Source: Cytophagales bacterium (GTDB lineage Bacteria; Bacteroidota; Bacteroidia; Cytophagales; 172606-1). From it: a stretch of 10,912 nucleotides of DNA. The stretch's first letter is position 1. Each line of letters opens with the position of its first letter. Below are positions 6,609 through 10,912 of this stretch, one piece after another. The stretch is from positions 1-10,912 of the forward strand of contig JALOMD010000035.1 of the NCBI GenBank assembly GCA_025455595.1, written 5' to 3'. Below the pieces are notes generated by a model. The model saw only the letters and a program-made list of their open reading frames with translations, was not told where the DNA came from and did not search any database. A program made the translations under genes and the position numbers.

Positions 6609-6732
6609 GCGTTTTAAGCAATTAGGACTTACGCAAAAACAGGCGGTGGTTAACCTTTATAGGGTTTTGAACCCTATAAAGGTTGCGGGTTCGGTCTTGT
6701 GCGTAAGTCCTATCAATTTTTGCCTAAAACGC
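6609..6732. repeat. 29-bp core palindrome split by an insertion
   Basis: The left part GCGTTTTAAGCAAT (6609-6622) and right part CAATTTTTGCCTAAAACGC (6714-6732) flank 91 inserted bases. Removing the insert and one CAAT leaves exactly a 29-bp core element. Confidence 0.85.
6623..6713. mobile_element. MITE-like element inside a core palindrome
   Basis: A 91-bp insert with perfect 13-bp terminal inverted repeats, TAGGACTTACGCA (6623-6635) and TGCGTAAGTCCTA (6700-6712). It is flanked by CAAT on both sides (6619-6622 and 6714-6717), the likely target-site duplication. An internal perfect hairpin has 15-bp arms (AACCTTTATAGGGTT, 6652-6666, paired with 6670-6684) and a TTG loop. There is no coding capacity, so it would depend on a transposase elsewhere. 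The GGACTTACGCA-type end resembles insertion-sequence ends I associate with other bacteria, but I cannot name the family. Confidence 0.8.
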
Positions 6733-6835
6733 TTTGGTCGTACAGATTTGTACTAAGAAGTCATGAGTCTTTCATTTTCTAAGTAGTTGATTTTCAATGT
6801 ATTTACTCGTTTACGGATGCAATTCTACAAGCCGT

Positions 6836-6864
6836 GCGTTTTGGTCGAAATCTGCCCAAAACGC
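6836..6864. repeat. 29-bp core palindrome
   Basis: Full-length copy with outer arms GCGTTTTGG and CCAAAACGC-type ends and a degenerate centre. It lies 17 bases beyond the 3' end of the minus-strand reductase gene. Confidence 0.8.
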
Positions 6865-6881
6865 CAATCCCTCACGGCTTC

Positions 6882-7457
6882 CTACGTAGTTACCAACTCC
6901 TTGGCTTTCTTCTCGTAAAGGGCTTGCGCCAGCCACAGGAACTCCTTGGTGAAGTTATCCAAGCTCTTGCGGAAAGCCTCGTCAATGAGGTTGCCTTCTT
7001 CGTCGAACTTCTGCGCCAAGTGCGGCACCAACAGCATGTGCGGCGCGGCAATGGCAAACAAGGCCGGAATCAACTGCTGCATTTGCATGGCCGCCCGCAT
7101 CCCGCCGAGACCGCCGCTGGTCACCGTCACGATGCCGATGACCTTGCGCGAAAACTCGGTTTTGTTGTACGTATCCACCATGTTTTTGAGGGCTGGCGTG
7201 TAGGTGCCGTTGTATTCGGGCGTGACGAACAGGAACGCATCCGATTGGTGAAGAACCTTGCCCAGAGCCTGCATGGCGGGCGTGGGTTCCGGGTGCCGCA
7301 CCGTCACTTCTTCAAACAACGGCAACGGATACTCGGCCAAGTCGGCCACGGTGACGGAAAGGTCTTCGAACTGGGAAAAGTGTTTCGCCAAGCCCAACGC
7401 CACGCGGTGCGACTGCCGCCCGATGCGCGTGCTGGCGGATATGATAGTCAGGTTCAT
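6882..7457 (-). CDS. NAD(P)H-dependent FMN reductase (quinone/azo reductase type), 191 aa
   Basis: Cytoplasmic flavodoxin-fold enzyme of the NADPH-dependent FMN reductase family, which includes SsuE, ChrR and Lot6. These transfer two electrons from NAD(P)H through FMN to quinones, azo dyes or chromate. Visible signatures are the phosphate loop SASTRIGRQS (residues 7-16), PEYNGTYTPALKNMVD (80-95) at the flavin ring, and SGGLGGMRA (114-122). The length is normal for the family. The ATG at 7455-7457 opens the family's N-terminal beta strand (MNLTIISAS). It is the third gene of a minus-strand set with an esterase and a ring-cleaving dioxygenase, which suggests quinone reduction as its role. An octamer array begins six bases upstream of the start, so the gene has either a leader made of repeats or read-through transcription. 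Confidence 0.92.
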   Translation of the reverse strand: MNLTIISASTRIGRQSHRVALGLAKHFSQFEDLSVTVADLAEYPLPLFEEVTVRHPEPTPAMQALGKVLHQSDAFLFVTPEYNGTYTPALKNMVDTYNKTEFSRKVIGIVTVTSGGLGGMRAAMQMQQLIPALFAIAAPHMLLVPHLAQKFDEEGNLIDEAFRKSLDNFTKEFLWLAQALYEKKAKELVTT

Positions 7458-7463
7458 TTAGTA

Positions 7464-7545
7464 ATTGAAAAATTGGAAGGTTGGAAAATTGAAAAGTTGA
7501 AGGTCACGGAAAGTTAAAGGTTACAAGTTGAAAGGTTGCAGGTTG
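7464..7545. repeat. Degenerate octamer array in the reductase leader
   Basis: Units of about 8 bp include ATTGAAAA, ATTGGAAG, GTTGGAAA, ATTGAAAA, GTTGAAGG and, after a 7-bp slip, AGTTAAAG, GTTACAAG, TTGAAAGG and GTTGCAG. It lies directly upstream of the minus-strand start codon. No inverted partner is clear on the other side of the two core palindromes. Confidence 0.65.
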
Positions 7546-7559
7546 GCGTTCTCGCCGGA

Positions 7560-7598
7560 TGCAGGCGTTTTGGGCAATTTTTGCCCAAAACGCCTGCA
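7560..7598. repeat. Perfect core palindrome with extended arms (18 bp)
   Basis: The core at 7565-7593 is the consensus form, left arm GCGTTTTGGGCAA, loop TTT, right arm its exact complement. The flanks TGCAG and CTGCA extend the perfect stem to 18 bp (7560-7577 and 7581-7598). The flank pairing is specific to this site. Confidence 0.93.
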
Positions 7599-7690
7599 AA
7601 CTGTTGGCTCGCACAAACCAGAAACATTCGTCAAATGGCTTTTGTTCTGCCCCGCTATTCTGCCGCTGGCTGTGGCAGTTCAAATCAAAA

Positions 7691-7719
7691 GCGTTTTGGG
7701 CAATTTTTGCCCAAAACGC
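7691..7719. repeat. Perfect 29-bp core palindrome
   Basis: Identical to the consensus core at 7565-7593, only 97 bp away in the same orientation. Its flanks do not extend the stem. Both copies lie between the esterase stop and the reductase start. Confidence 0.93.
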
Positions 7720-7726
7720 ATCTTTA

Positions 7727-7759
7727 ATTCTGAATTCACAATTCTGAATTCAGAATTGT
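7727..7759. repeat. AATTCTGAATTC repeat with a 22-bp perfect palindrome, overlapping a stop codon
   Basis: AATTCTGAATTCA occurs twice (7727 and 7741 onward). The segment 7738-7759 (ACAATTCTGAA followed by its complement) is a perfect palindrome. On the minus strand it supplies the last residues (ILNSEL) and the TGA of the esterase gene. Confidence 0.8.
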
Positions 7760-8365
7760 ATTCACGGCTTTTATTTCGTCTTCGTTGATGGTGTGCGGCA
7801 TGTTCGGGTACAGGCGGGTGGTCACTGCGGCCCCCATGCGTTCCATCACTTCGGCGGTTTCGAGCACGCGTTCTTTCGGAATGTGCGAATCCGCGTCGCT
7901 GCAACCCAAGAAAATCGGCGTGCCGCTGAAACTACCGGCGTAATTGCGCGGTGTGCCGGCCGGGCCGATAAGTCCGCCGCTGAGGCCGAACACGCCGCCG
8001 TACCGCACCGCATGGCGGGCCGCGAACTCCAGCGACAAGCACGCCCCCTGCGAAAAACCGAGCAGATAGACTTTCTCGGACGGAAAGCCCGCATCCCGGA
8101 GGCGTTGCACAGTGGCCTCCAACACCGCCAAAGCCGACGACAAATACGGCTCGTTCTGTGCTATCGGCACCAGGAACGAGTACGGATACCACGTGTTGCC
8201 CGTGGCCTGCGGAGCTACAAACGCCAGCCCCGGCTGCGCCAAGTGCGGAGCCAAGCCCAAAATGCCTTGGGCATCGGCCCCACGACCGTGCACGAGAATC
8301 ATCGCCCGGTCGGCTTCGGCCAACGGCGTACCGGCGGTTAGATAGTTGTCTGCTTGGTGGGTCAT
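7736..8365 (-). CDS. Alpha/beta hydrolase, phospholipase/carboxylesterase family (MhqD-like), 209 aa
   Basis: Cytoplasmic serine hydrolase of the Abhydrolase_2 type. The oxyanion-loop motif ILVHGRGAD lies at residues 23-31, the nucleophile elbow GFSQG at 103-107 (Ser105), the acid in GCSDADSHIP (Asp157 likely, Asp159 possible), and the base His191 in MPHTIN, so the triad is complete. The length is normal. In Bacillus, a member of this family (MhqD) is encoded beside a ring-cleaving dioxygenase (MhqE), and here too the dioxygenase gene lies directly upstream, 85 bp away. This suggests hydrolysis of products of (hydro)quinone breakdown. The start ATG (8363-8365) gives a normal N-terminus. The C-terminal NTILNSEL is encoded by intergenic repeat DNA (7727-7759), so the original stop was probably a few codons earlier. 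Confidence 0.93.
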   Translation of the reverse strand: MTHQADNYLTAGTPLAEADRAMILVHGRGADAQGILGLAPHLAQPGLAFVAPQATGNTWYPYSFLVPIAQNEPYLSSALAVLEATVQRLRDAGFPSEKVYLLGFSQGACLSLEFAARHAVRYGGVFGLSGGLIGPAGTPRNYAGSFSGTPIFLGCSDADSHIPKERVLETAEVMERMGAAVTTRLYPNMPHTINEDEIKAVNTILNSEL

Positions 8366-8367
8366 GT

Positions 8368-8444
8368 TCGTTTAACGTTTTTCGTTTAACGTTTTTCGTT
8401 GCTGGCTTTTTGGTTCGGCCAACGTTAAACGAAAAACGTTAAAC
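8368..8444. repeat. Perfect 24-bp hairpin made of a duplicated 14-mer
   Basis: TTCGTTTAACGTTT is repeated twice in tandem (8368-8381, 8382-8395). The arms 8370-8393 and 8421-8444 are exact reverse complements across a 27-nt loop. It fills almost the whole gap between the dioxygenase stop and the esterase start. No 29-bp core is present here. On a dioxygenase-esterase transcript it would form a strong stem between the two coding regions. Confidence 0.88.
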
Positions 8445-8450
8445 CATTTT

Positions 8451-9398
8451 TCAACTGAATGCCCGCATTTCTATCGGTTCCAGCCCGGCTTCGATTTGGG
8501 CGCGGCGCGGTTCGTACCAAGCGGGCAATTTCAGTTCCTTGCCCAAGCGGCCCGGCTCCTCGTCAATCGCGAATCCCGGCGGGTTGGTGGCGATTTCAAA
8601 CAGCACGCCGCCCGGCTCGCGGAAGTAAATCGAGTGGAAATAGTTGCGGTCTTGCACGGTCGTCGGGCCGTAGCCAGCCGACAACAATTGTTCGCGGATG
8701 CGCAGTTGCGTTGCGTCGCTATCGGTGCTGAACGCCACGTGGTGAACCGTGCCCGCCCCTTGCAAGCCGCGCAAGGCCGTGGGCTGGTGCAGCACGTCCA
8801 CGTAGCTGCCCGGCGCACCGTTGCCAGCCGCCAGCCGCGTGTAGTCGCCGTCTTGGGCCACCACGCGGTGCTGCATCACGTCGGTGAGCAGGCGCAGGGT
8901 GCCGTCGGCTTTGTTTTCGTGCAAGGTCACCGTATGGAAACCCGTGATGGCGTTTTCGGCCGGCACAGTTCCGCCGTTCCAGCCGCGCCGGGTATCGTTG
9001 GCCGCTGCCACCAGTTCGATGCCCAGCCCGTCGTTGTCCTCAAAGCGGATGAACGTCTCGTCAAACCGTTTGGCGGGCTTGTCGAACGGAATGTTGTACT
9101 TCGCCAGCCGATCCATCCAGTACGACAACGCATTTTGCGGAATGGTGAAAGCCGTGTACGTGAGCTGACCCACGCCCTTGCGACCCCGCGTGAGGCCGCC
9201 GTAAGGGAAAAACGTCATGATGGTGCCGGGACTTCCCGCCTCGTCGCCGTAGTAGAGGTGATAGACATCCGGCGCGTCGAAGTTTATCGTTTTCTTGACC
9301 ATGCGCAGGCCCAAGATGCCGGTGTAAAAATCCACGTTTTTTTGGGCACCGCTGGCAAGGGCGGTTACGTGGTGCAATCCGTTGATTAGCGTTTCCAT
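8451..9398 (-). CDS. Ring-cleaving dioxygenase, VOC/glyoxalase superfamily (MhqO/MhqE-like), 315 aa
   Basis: Two-domain vicinal-oxygen-chelate protein resembling the Bacillus hydroquinone dioxygenases MhqO/MhqE, which open aromatic rings using a metal ion. The N-terminal module starts LINGLHHVTALA (His9/His10) and has the DFYTGILGLRMVKKTINFD strand-helix pattern. The second module has FHTVTLHE (155-161) and TVHHVAFSTD (His219/His220), followed by GGVLFEIATNPPGF (Glu268). His-His-Glu is the expected metal triad. The C-terminal LPAWYEPRRAQIEAGLEPI is typical of the family. The length is normal. It is the first gene of the minus-strand detoxification set, and a candidate promoter with paired 10-bp operator-like repeats lies 53-83 bp upstream of the ATG. 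The substrate is inferred from family and neighbours only. Confidence 0.94.
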   Translation of the reverse strand: METLINGLHHVTALASGAQKNVDFYTGILGLRMVKKTINFDAPDVYHLYYGDEAGSPGTIMTFFPYGGLTRGRKGVGQLTYTAFTIPQNALSYWMDRLAKYNIPFDKPAKRFDETFIRFEDNDGLGIELVAAANDTRRGWNGGTVPAENAITGFHTVTLHENKADGTLRLLTDVMQHRVVAQDGDYTRLAAGNGAPGSYVDVLHQPTALRGLQGAGTVHHVAFSTDSDATQLRIREQLLSAGYGPTTVQDRNYFHSIYFREPGGVLFEIATNPPGFAIDEEPGRLGKELKLPAWYEPRRAQIEAGLEPIEMRAFS

Positions 9399-9450
9399 AC
9401 GAGTGAAGATTCGGTTAAAATGAGTTGAAATGAACGTTTTGTCTTCAAAT

Positions 9451-9481
9451 TAAATGTATAGACATTTTCTGTATAGACAAA
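9451..9481 (-). promoter_or_regulatory. Candidate Bacteroidota promoter with two operator-like direct repeats
   Basis: On the minus strand, TTTG (9481-9478) is followed after 19 bases by TACATTTA (9458-9451), close to the TTTG / TAnnTTTG pattern known in Bacteroidota. The 10-mer TGTCTATACA (plus strand TGTATAGACA) occurs twice, at 9455-9464 and 9470-9479, spaced 15 bp centre to centre and covering both promoter boxes. This layout fits repression of the dioxygenase gene by a redox- or quinone-sensing regulator. No such regulator gene is in the window. Confidence 0.5.
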
Positions 9482-9496
9482 CAATATGCCAAAACC

Positions 9497-9594
9497 CGGC
9501 TGCCAGATTCGGCTGCCAAACGCGGTTTTTACCAGTATGGAATAGGTTTTATCCAAGAAACCCTGCCAATTCATGCTGACAGGTTGGCAGGGTT
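9497..9594. repeat. Short direct repeat and AACCCTGCCAA hairpin upstream of the dioxygenase
   Basis: CGGCTGCCA occurs twice (9497-9505 and 9510-9518). Downstream, the arms AACCCTGCCAA (9559-9569) and TTGGCAGGGTT (9584-9594) form a perfect 11-bp stem with a 14-nt loop. The right arm runs straight into an octamer array. Confidence 0.65.
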
Positions 9595-9634
9595 GGATGG
9601 TCAAATGGTTCAATGGCTGAATGGTTAAATGGTT
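9591..9634. repeat. Octamer array (TGGTTNAA), left arm
   Basis: Units of period 8: GGTTGGA, TGGTCAAA, TGGTTCAA, TGGCTGAA, TGGTTAAA, TGGTTG. Reverse-complementary units lie at 9695-9774. The roughly 60-base loop between them shows no feature. Confidence 0.85.
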
Positions 9635-9694
9635 GTTCATTCGCTGGTTTCGCCGAGGCTGCGAGTTGGATAGGATTTGCAACACAACCAACAA

Positions 9695-9774
9695 TTCAGC
9701 CATTCAACTACTCAACCATCTAACCATTTAACCATTCAGCTATTCAACCATCCAGCCATTCAATAATCCAACCA
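9695..9774. repeat. Octamer array (TTCAACCA), right arm
   Basis: Ten consecutive 8-bp units in perfect register, for example TTCAGCCA, TTCAACTA, CTCAACCA, TCTAACCA, TTTAACCA, TTCAACCA. It is the reverse complement in type of 9591-9634 and ends about 50 bases before the next start codon. Confidence 0.88.
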
Positions 9775-9781
9775 TTCGCCC

Positions 9782-9789
9782 TATCTTTA
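9782..9789 (+). promoter_or_regulatory. Weak TAnnTTTG-like -7 box before the small protein
   Basis: TATCTTTA matches seven of eight positions of the Bacteroidota -7 pattern and lies 33 bases before the ATG, at the edge of the octamer array. No TTG is visible at the expected upstream distance, so this is tentative. Confidence 0.3.
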
Positions 9790-9822
9790 TGTTTTGCATC
9801 CACTCACCAAAATTCCACCGCC

Positions 9823-10131
9823 ATGCACGTGTATGACACCCTCAGCGAAGCGTTGACCGGCTTGCGCCAACGCGGCTATACGTATGATTTCAACCTGAAA
9901 CACAACCAGTTGGAATGTCCGGCTGTTCAAAAACTGTTCGCACCGGATTCGTTTGAAGTGGAAGAGGTTCACCGCTTCGAGGGCAACACCGACCCGGAGG
10001 ACGAGTCGGTGCTGTACGCCATCCGCACGCCGGACGGCCTGCACGGGACGCTGGTCGGAGCCTTCGGTACTTACGCCGACGAGATGAGTGCCGAAATGTC
10101 GGCGAAATTGCACTTTCGTAGGAACGTTTAA
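9823..10131 (+). CDS. Small conserved Bacteroidota protein, 102 aa (often labelled 'phosphoribosylpyrophosphate synthetase')
   Basis: The pattern YDTLSEALTGLRQRGYTYDFNLKHNQLEC, then FEVEEVHRFEGNTDPEDESVLYAIRTPDG, then GTLVGAFGTYADEMSAEM matches a family of about 100 residues common in Bacteroidota. The database label is probably wrong: the protein is far too short for PRPP synthetase and has no PRPP loop or ATP site. The true role is unknown. It has no signal peptide, so it is probably cytoplasmic. The ATG at 9823 matches the family's N-terminus (MxxYDTLSEA). It appears monocistronic, between an octamer array and the large nested inverted repeat that begins about eight bases after its stop. 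Confidence 0.9.
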   Translation: MHVYDTLSEALTGLRQRGYTYDFNLKHNQLECPAVQKLFAPDSFEVEEVHRFEGNTDPEDESVLYAIRTPDGLHGTLVGAFGTYADEMSAEMSAKLHFRRNV

Positions 10132-10286
10132 CCGTGCTTCGATGCTTCGTTCTTCGATGCTTCGTGATTCGTTTGCGGTTTACCGTTTTCAGTTTTCGGT
10201 GGGATTTGCCCAAAACGCGGTTTACACGCAGGTCTGCACGCTATGCGTCAGACCGGAAGCACAGGCTCGGCCAAGACAACAGACGG

Positions 10287-10315
10287 ACGTTTTGGATGAT
10301 TTTTGCTCAAAACGC
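10287..10315. repeat. 29-bp core palindrome (degenerate) in the left arm
   Basis: ACGTTTTGG...CTCAAAACGC. It has the full 29-bp length with mismatches at the centre. It sits at the inner end of the left arm of the large inverted repeat. Confidence 0.75.
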
Positions 10316-10359
10316 CCAGTCCCGTAGAGACGACCTGTCTGTAGAAATACAGAAGAATC

Positions 10360-10430
10360 ACCGAAAAGCTCCGTAGGAGCGGCCCAAATCTCGTTGTGTC
10401 AAAAGGGCCGCTCCTACGGAGCTTTTCGGT
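10360..10430. repeat. Perfect 26-bp inner hairpin
   Basis: The arms 10360-10385 and 10405-10430 are exact reverse complements with a 19-nt loop. Each arm contains the small palindrome GCTCC-GTA-GGAGC. A related GGCTCC-TAC-GGAGCC palindrome stands alone at 10459-10473. This is the centre of the large nested repeat. As RNA from either strand it would fold strongly and could end both convergent transcripts. Confidence 0.88.
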
Positions 10431-10491
10431 AAAATCATGTTTGTTTCTACAGACGGCAGGCTCCTACGGAGCCAAATCCGGTACGTCAAAA

Positions 10492-10520
10492 GCGTTTTGG
10501 GCAATTTTTGCCAAAAACGC
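10492..10520. repeat. 29-bp core palindrome in the right arm
   Basis: Near-consensus copy with a single mismatch between arms (GGGCAA against TTGCCA). It pairs with the left-arm copy at 10287-10315. Confidence 0.88.
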
Positions 10521-10624
10521 CCGCCTGTTGTCTTGGCCGAGCCTGTGATTCCGGTCTGACGCACAGCGTGCAGACCTGCGTACAAAACCGTTTTGGGCAA
10601 ATCCCACCGAAAACCGAAAACGAA

Positions 10625-10912
10625 TCACGAAGCATCGAAGAACGAAGCATCGATATCCGCCTTGAGGTCGTCAATGTGTTCGATGCCGACCGAGACGCGG
10701 AGCAGGTTATCGGGGGCGTTGCTCGTCGGGCCTTCCACCGAGCGGCGGTGTTCGATGAGGCTTTCCACACCGCCGAGGCTGGTGGCCTGCATGAACAATT
10801 GCGTCCGGTTCGCTACGTTTCTCGCTGCTTTTTCTCCTCCTTTCACCAAAAACGACAACATGCCGCCGAATCCGCCCGACATCTGGCGGCGGGCCAGCTC
10901 GTGTTGCGGATG
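10625..10912 (-). CDS. Trans-sulfuration PLP enzyme (cystathionine gamma-synthase/lyase family), C-terminal 95 aa
   Basis: Partial: the N-terminal part, with the PLP lysine, lies outside the window. The visible part reads HPQHELARRQMSGGFGGMLSF, then RTQLFMQATSLGGVESLIEHR, then NLLRVSVGIEHIDDLKADID. This is the C-terminal domain of Cys/Met-metabolism PLP enzymes (MetB, MetC, cystathionine gamma-lyase). The Arg in LLRVSVGIE normally binds the substrate carboxylate. These cytoplasmic enzymes act on cystathionine, homoserine esters or methionine, but the fragment cannot separate the activities. After the usual end near KADIDA, the last residues SFFDAS and the TGA are encoded by the intergenic inverted repeat, giving a short repeat-derived tail. 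Confidence 0.93.
   Translation of the reverse strand, partial: HPQHELARRQMSGGFGGMLSFLVKGGEKAARNVANRTQLFMQATSLGGVESLIEHRRSVEGPTSNAPDNLLRVSVGIEHIDDLKADIDASFFDAS

Larger units (their letters stand above)
10139..10653. repeat. About 515-bp nested inverted repeat
   Basis: The left arm 10139-10315 and right arm 10492-10653 are imperfect reverse complements. They share, in order, the TCGATGCTTCG/TTCTTCGATGCTTCG run, CGGTGGGATTTGCCCAAAACG, GCAGGTCTGCACGC, GCGTCAGACCGGAA, ACAGGCTCGGCCAAGACAAC, and a core palindrome. The left arm has about 17 extra bases. Inside lie GTCTGTAGAAA (10337-10347) with TTTCTACAGAC (10444-10454), a perfect 26-bp hairpin and a further short palindrome. The outermost part of the right arm encodes the C-terminus and stop of the PLP enzyme. 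The segment lies between convergent genes. Confidence 0.9.

Noticed and set aside
6532..6756. 74-codon frame after the kinase
   Set aside because: It crosses the heptamer array and the whole MITE-like insertion, so it is not a gene.
7565..7719. CRISPR array
   Set aside because: Two identical 29-bp palindromes lie 97 bp apart, but there is no regular spacing or further in-register repeats. Elsewhere copies are scattered singly, and there are no cas genes.
7528..7788. Several short frames between reductase and esterase with peptides like FWAIFAQNA, VLGNFCPKR and FGQFLPKT
   Set aside because: These peptides are the three-frame translations of the 29-bp palindrome. They mark the repeat, not proteins.
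8496..9389. 297-codon plus-strand frame opposite the dioxygenase
   Set aside because: Antisense shadow. The minus strand carries complete VOC dioxygenase motifs.
10139..10653. Composite transposon or IS with long inverted ends
   Set aside because: The interior of about 180 bp has no transposase or coding capacity and is itself palindromic. No flanking target duplication was seen.

Overview
The window reads as chromosomal DNA of a member of the Bacteroidota. The grounds are: secreted proteins with 'AQ'-type signal-peptide ends, a KDGSVI/YKKF-type domain protein, a small family that is largely Bacteroidota-specific (9823-10131), no Shine-Dalgarno sequences before the start codons, and one plausible TTTG / TAnnTTTG-style promoter. 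The DNA is moderately GC-rich. A Saprospirales-like lineage is only a guess.

Layout. 1-548: repeat-rich stretch without a convincing gene. 549-5834: three plus-strand genes for exported proteins, namely a two-part secreted protein, a 978-residue TPR protein, and a signal-peptide protein with a Lys/Pro/Glu linker. The first two share a look-alike domain. 6004-6531: a NadR-like P-loop nucleotide kinase whose normal start codon is missing. 6882-9398, minus strand: a ring-cleaving dioxygenase (VOC fold), a carboxylesterase and an FMN quinone reductase. Together they resemble the Bacillus MhqE/MhqD/AzoR quinone-detoxification set, and a candidate promoter with paired operator repeats lies upstream. 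9823-10131: a small conserved protein. 10625-10912, minus strand: the C-terminal end of a trans-sulfuration PLP enzyme that runs off the window.

The unusual feature is the DNA between the genes. A 29-bp palindrome (left arm GCGTTTTGGGCAA, 3-nt loop, complementary right arm) occurs as eight uninterrupted copies, all exactly 29 bp, plus three copies with extra DNA at the centre and several half copies. None lies in a confidently called CDS. Degenerate tandem arrays of strict 7- or 8-bp period are found in most intergenic regions. In four gaps (1389-1748, 4686-4916, 5835-6003, 9399-9822) an array on one side is matched by the reverse complement of the same unit on the other. Gap 8366-8450 has a perfect 24-bp hairpin built from a duplicated 14-mer, and 10139-10653 is a nested inverted repeat of about 515 bp. 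Several arrays run into genes: they supply the last codons and stop of three genes and abut the 5' end of a fourth. One palindrome copy is split by a 91-bp MITE-like insertion with a visible CAAT duplication. This layered palindrome architecture is the best candidate here for something undescribed. Its function (RNA 3' ends, protein binding, or mobile or selfish DNA) cannot be decided from sequence alone.
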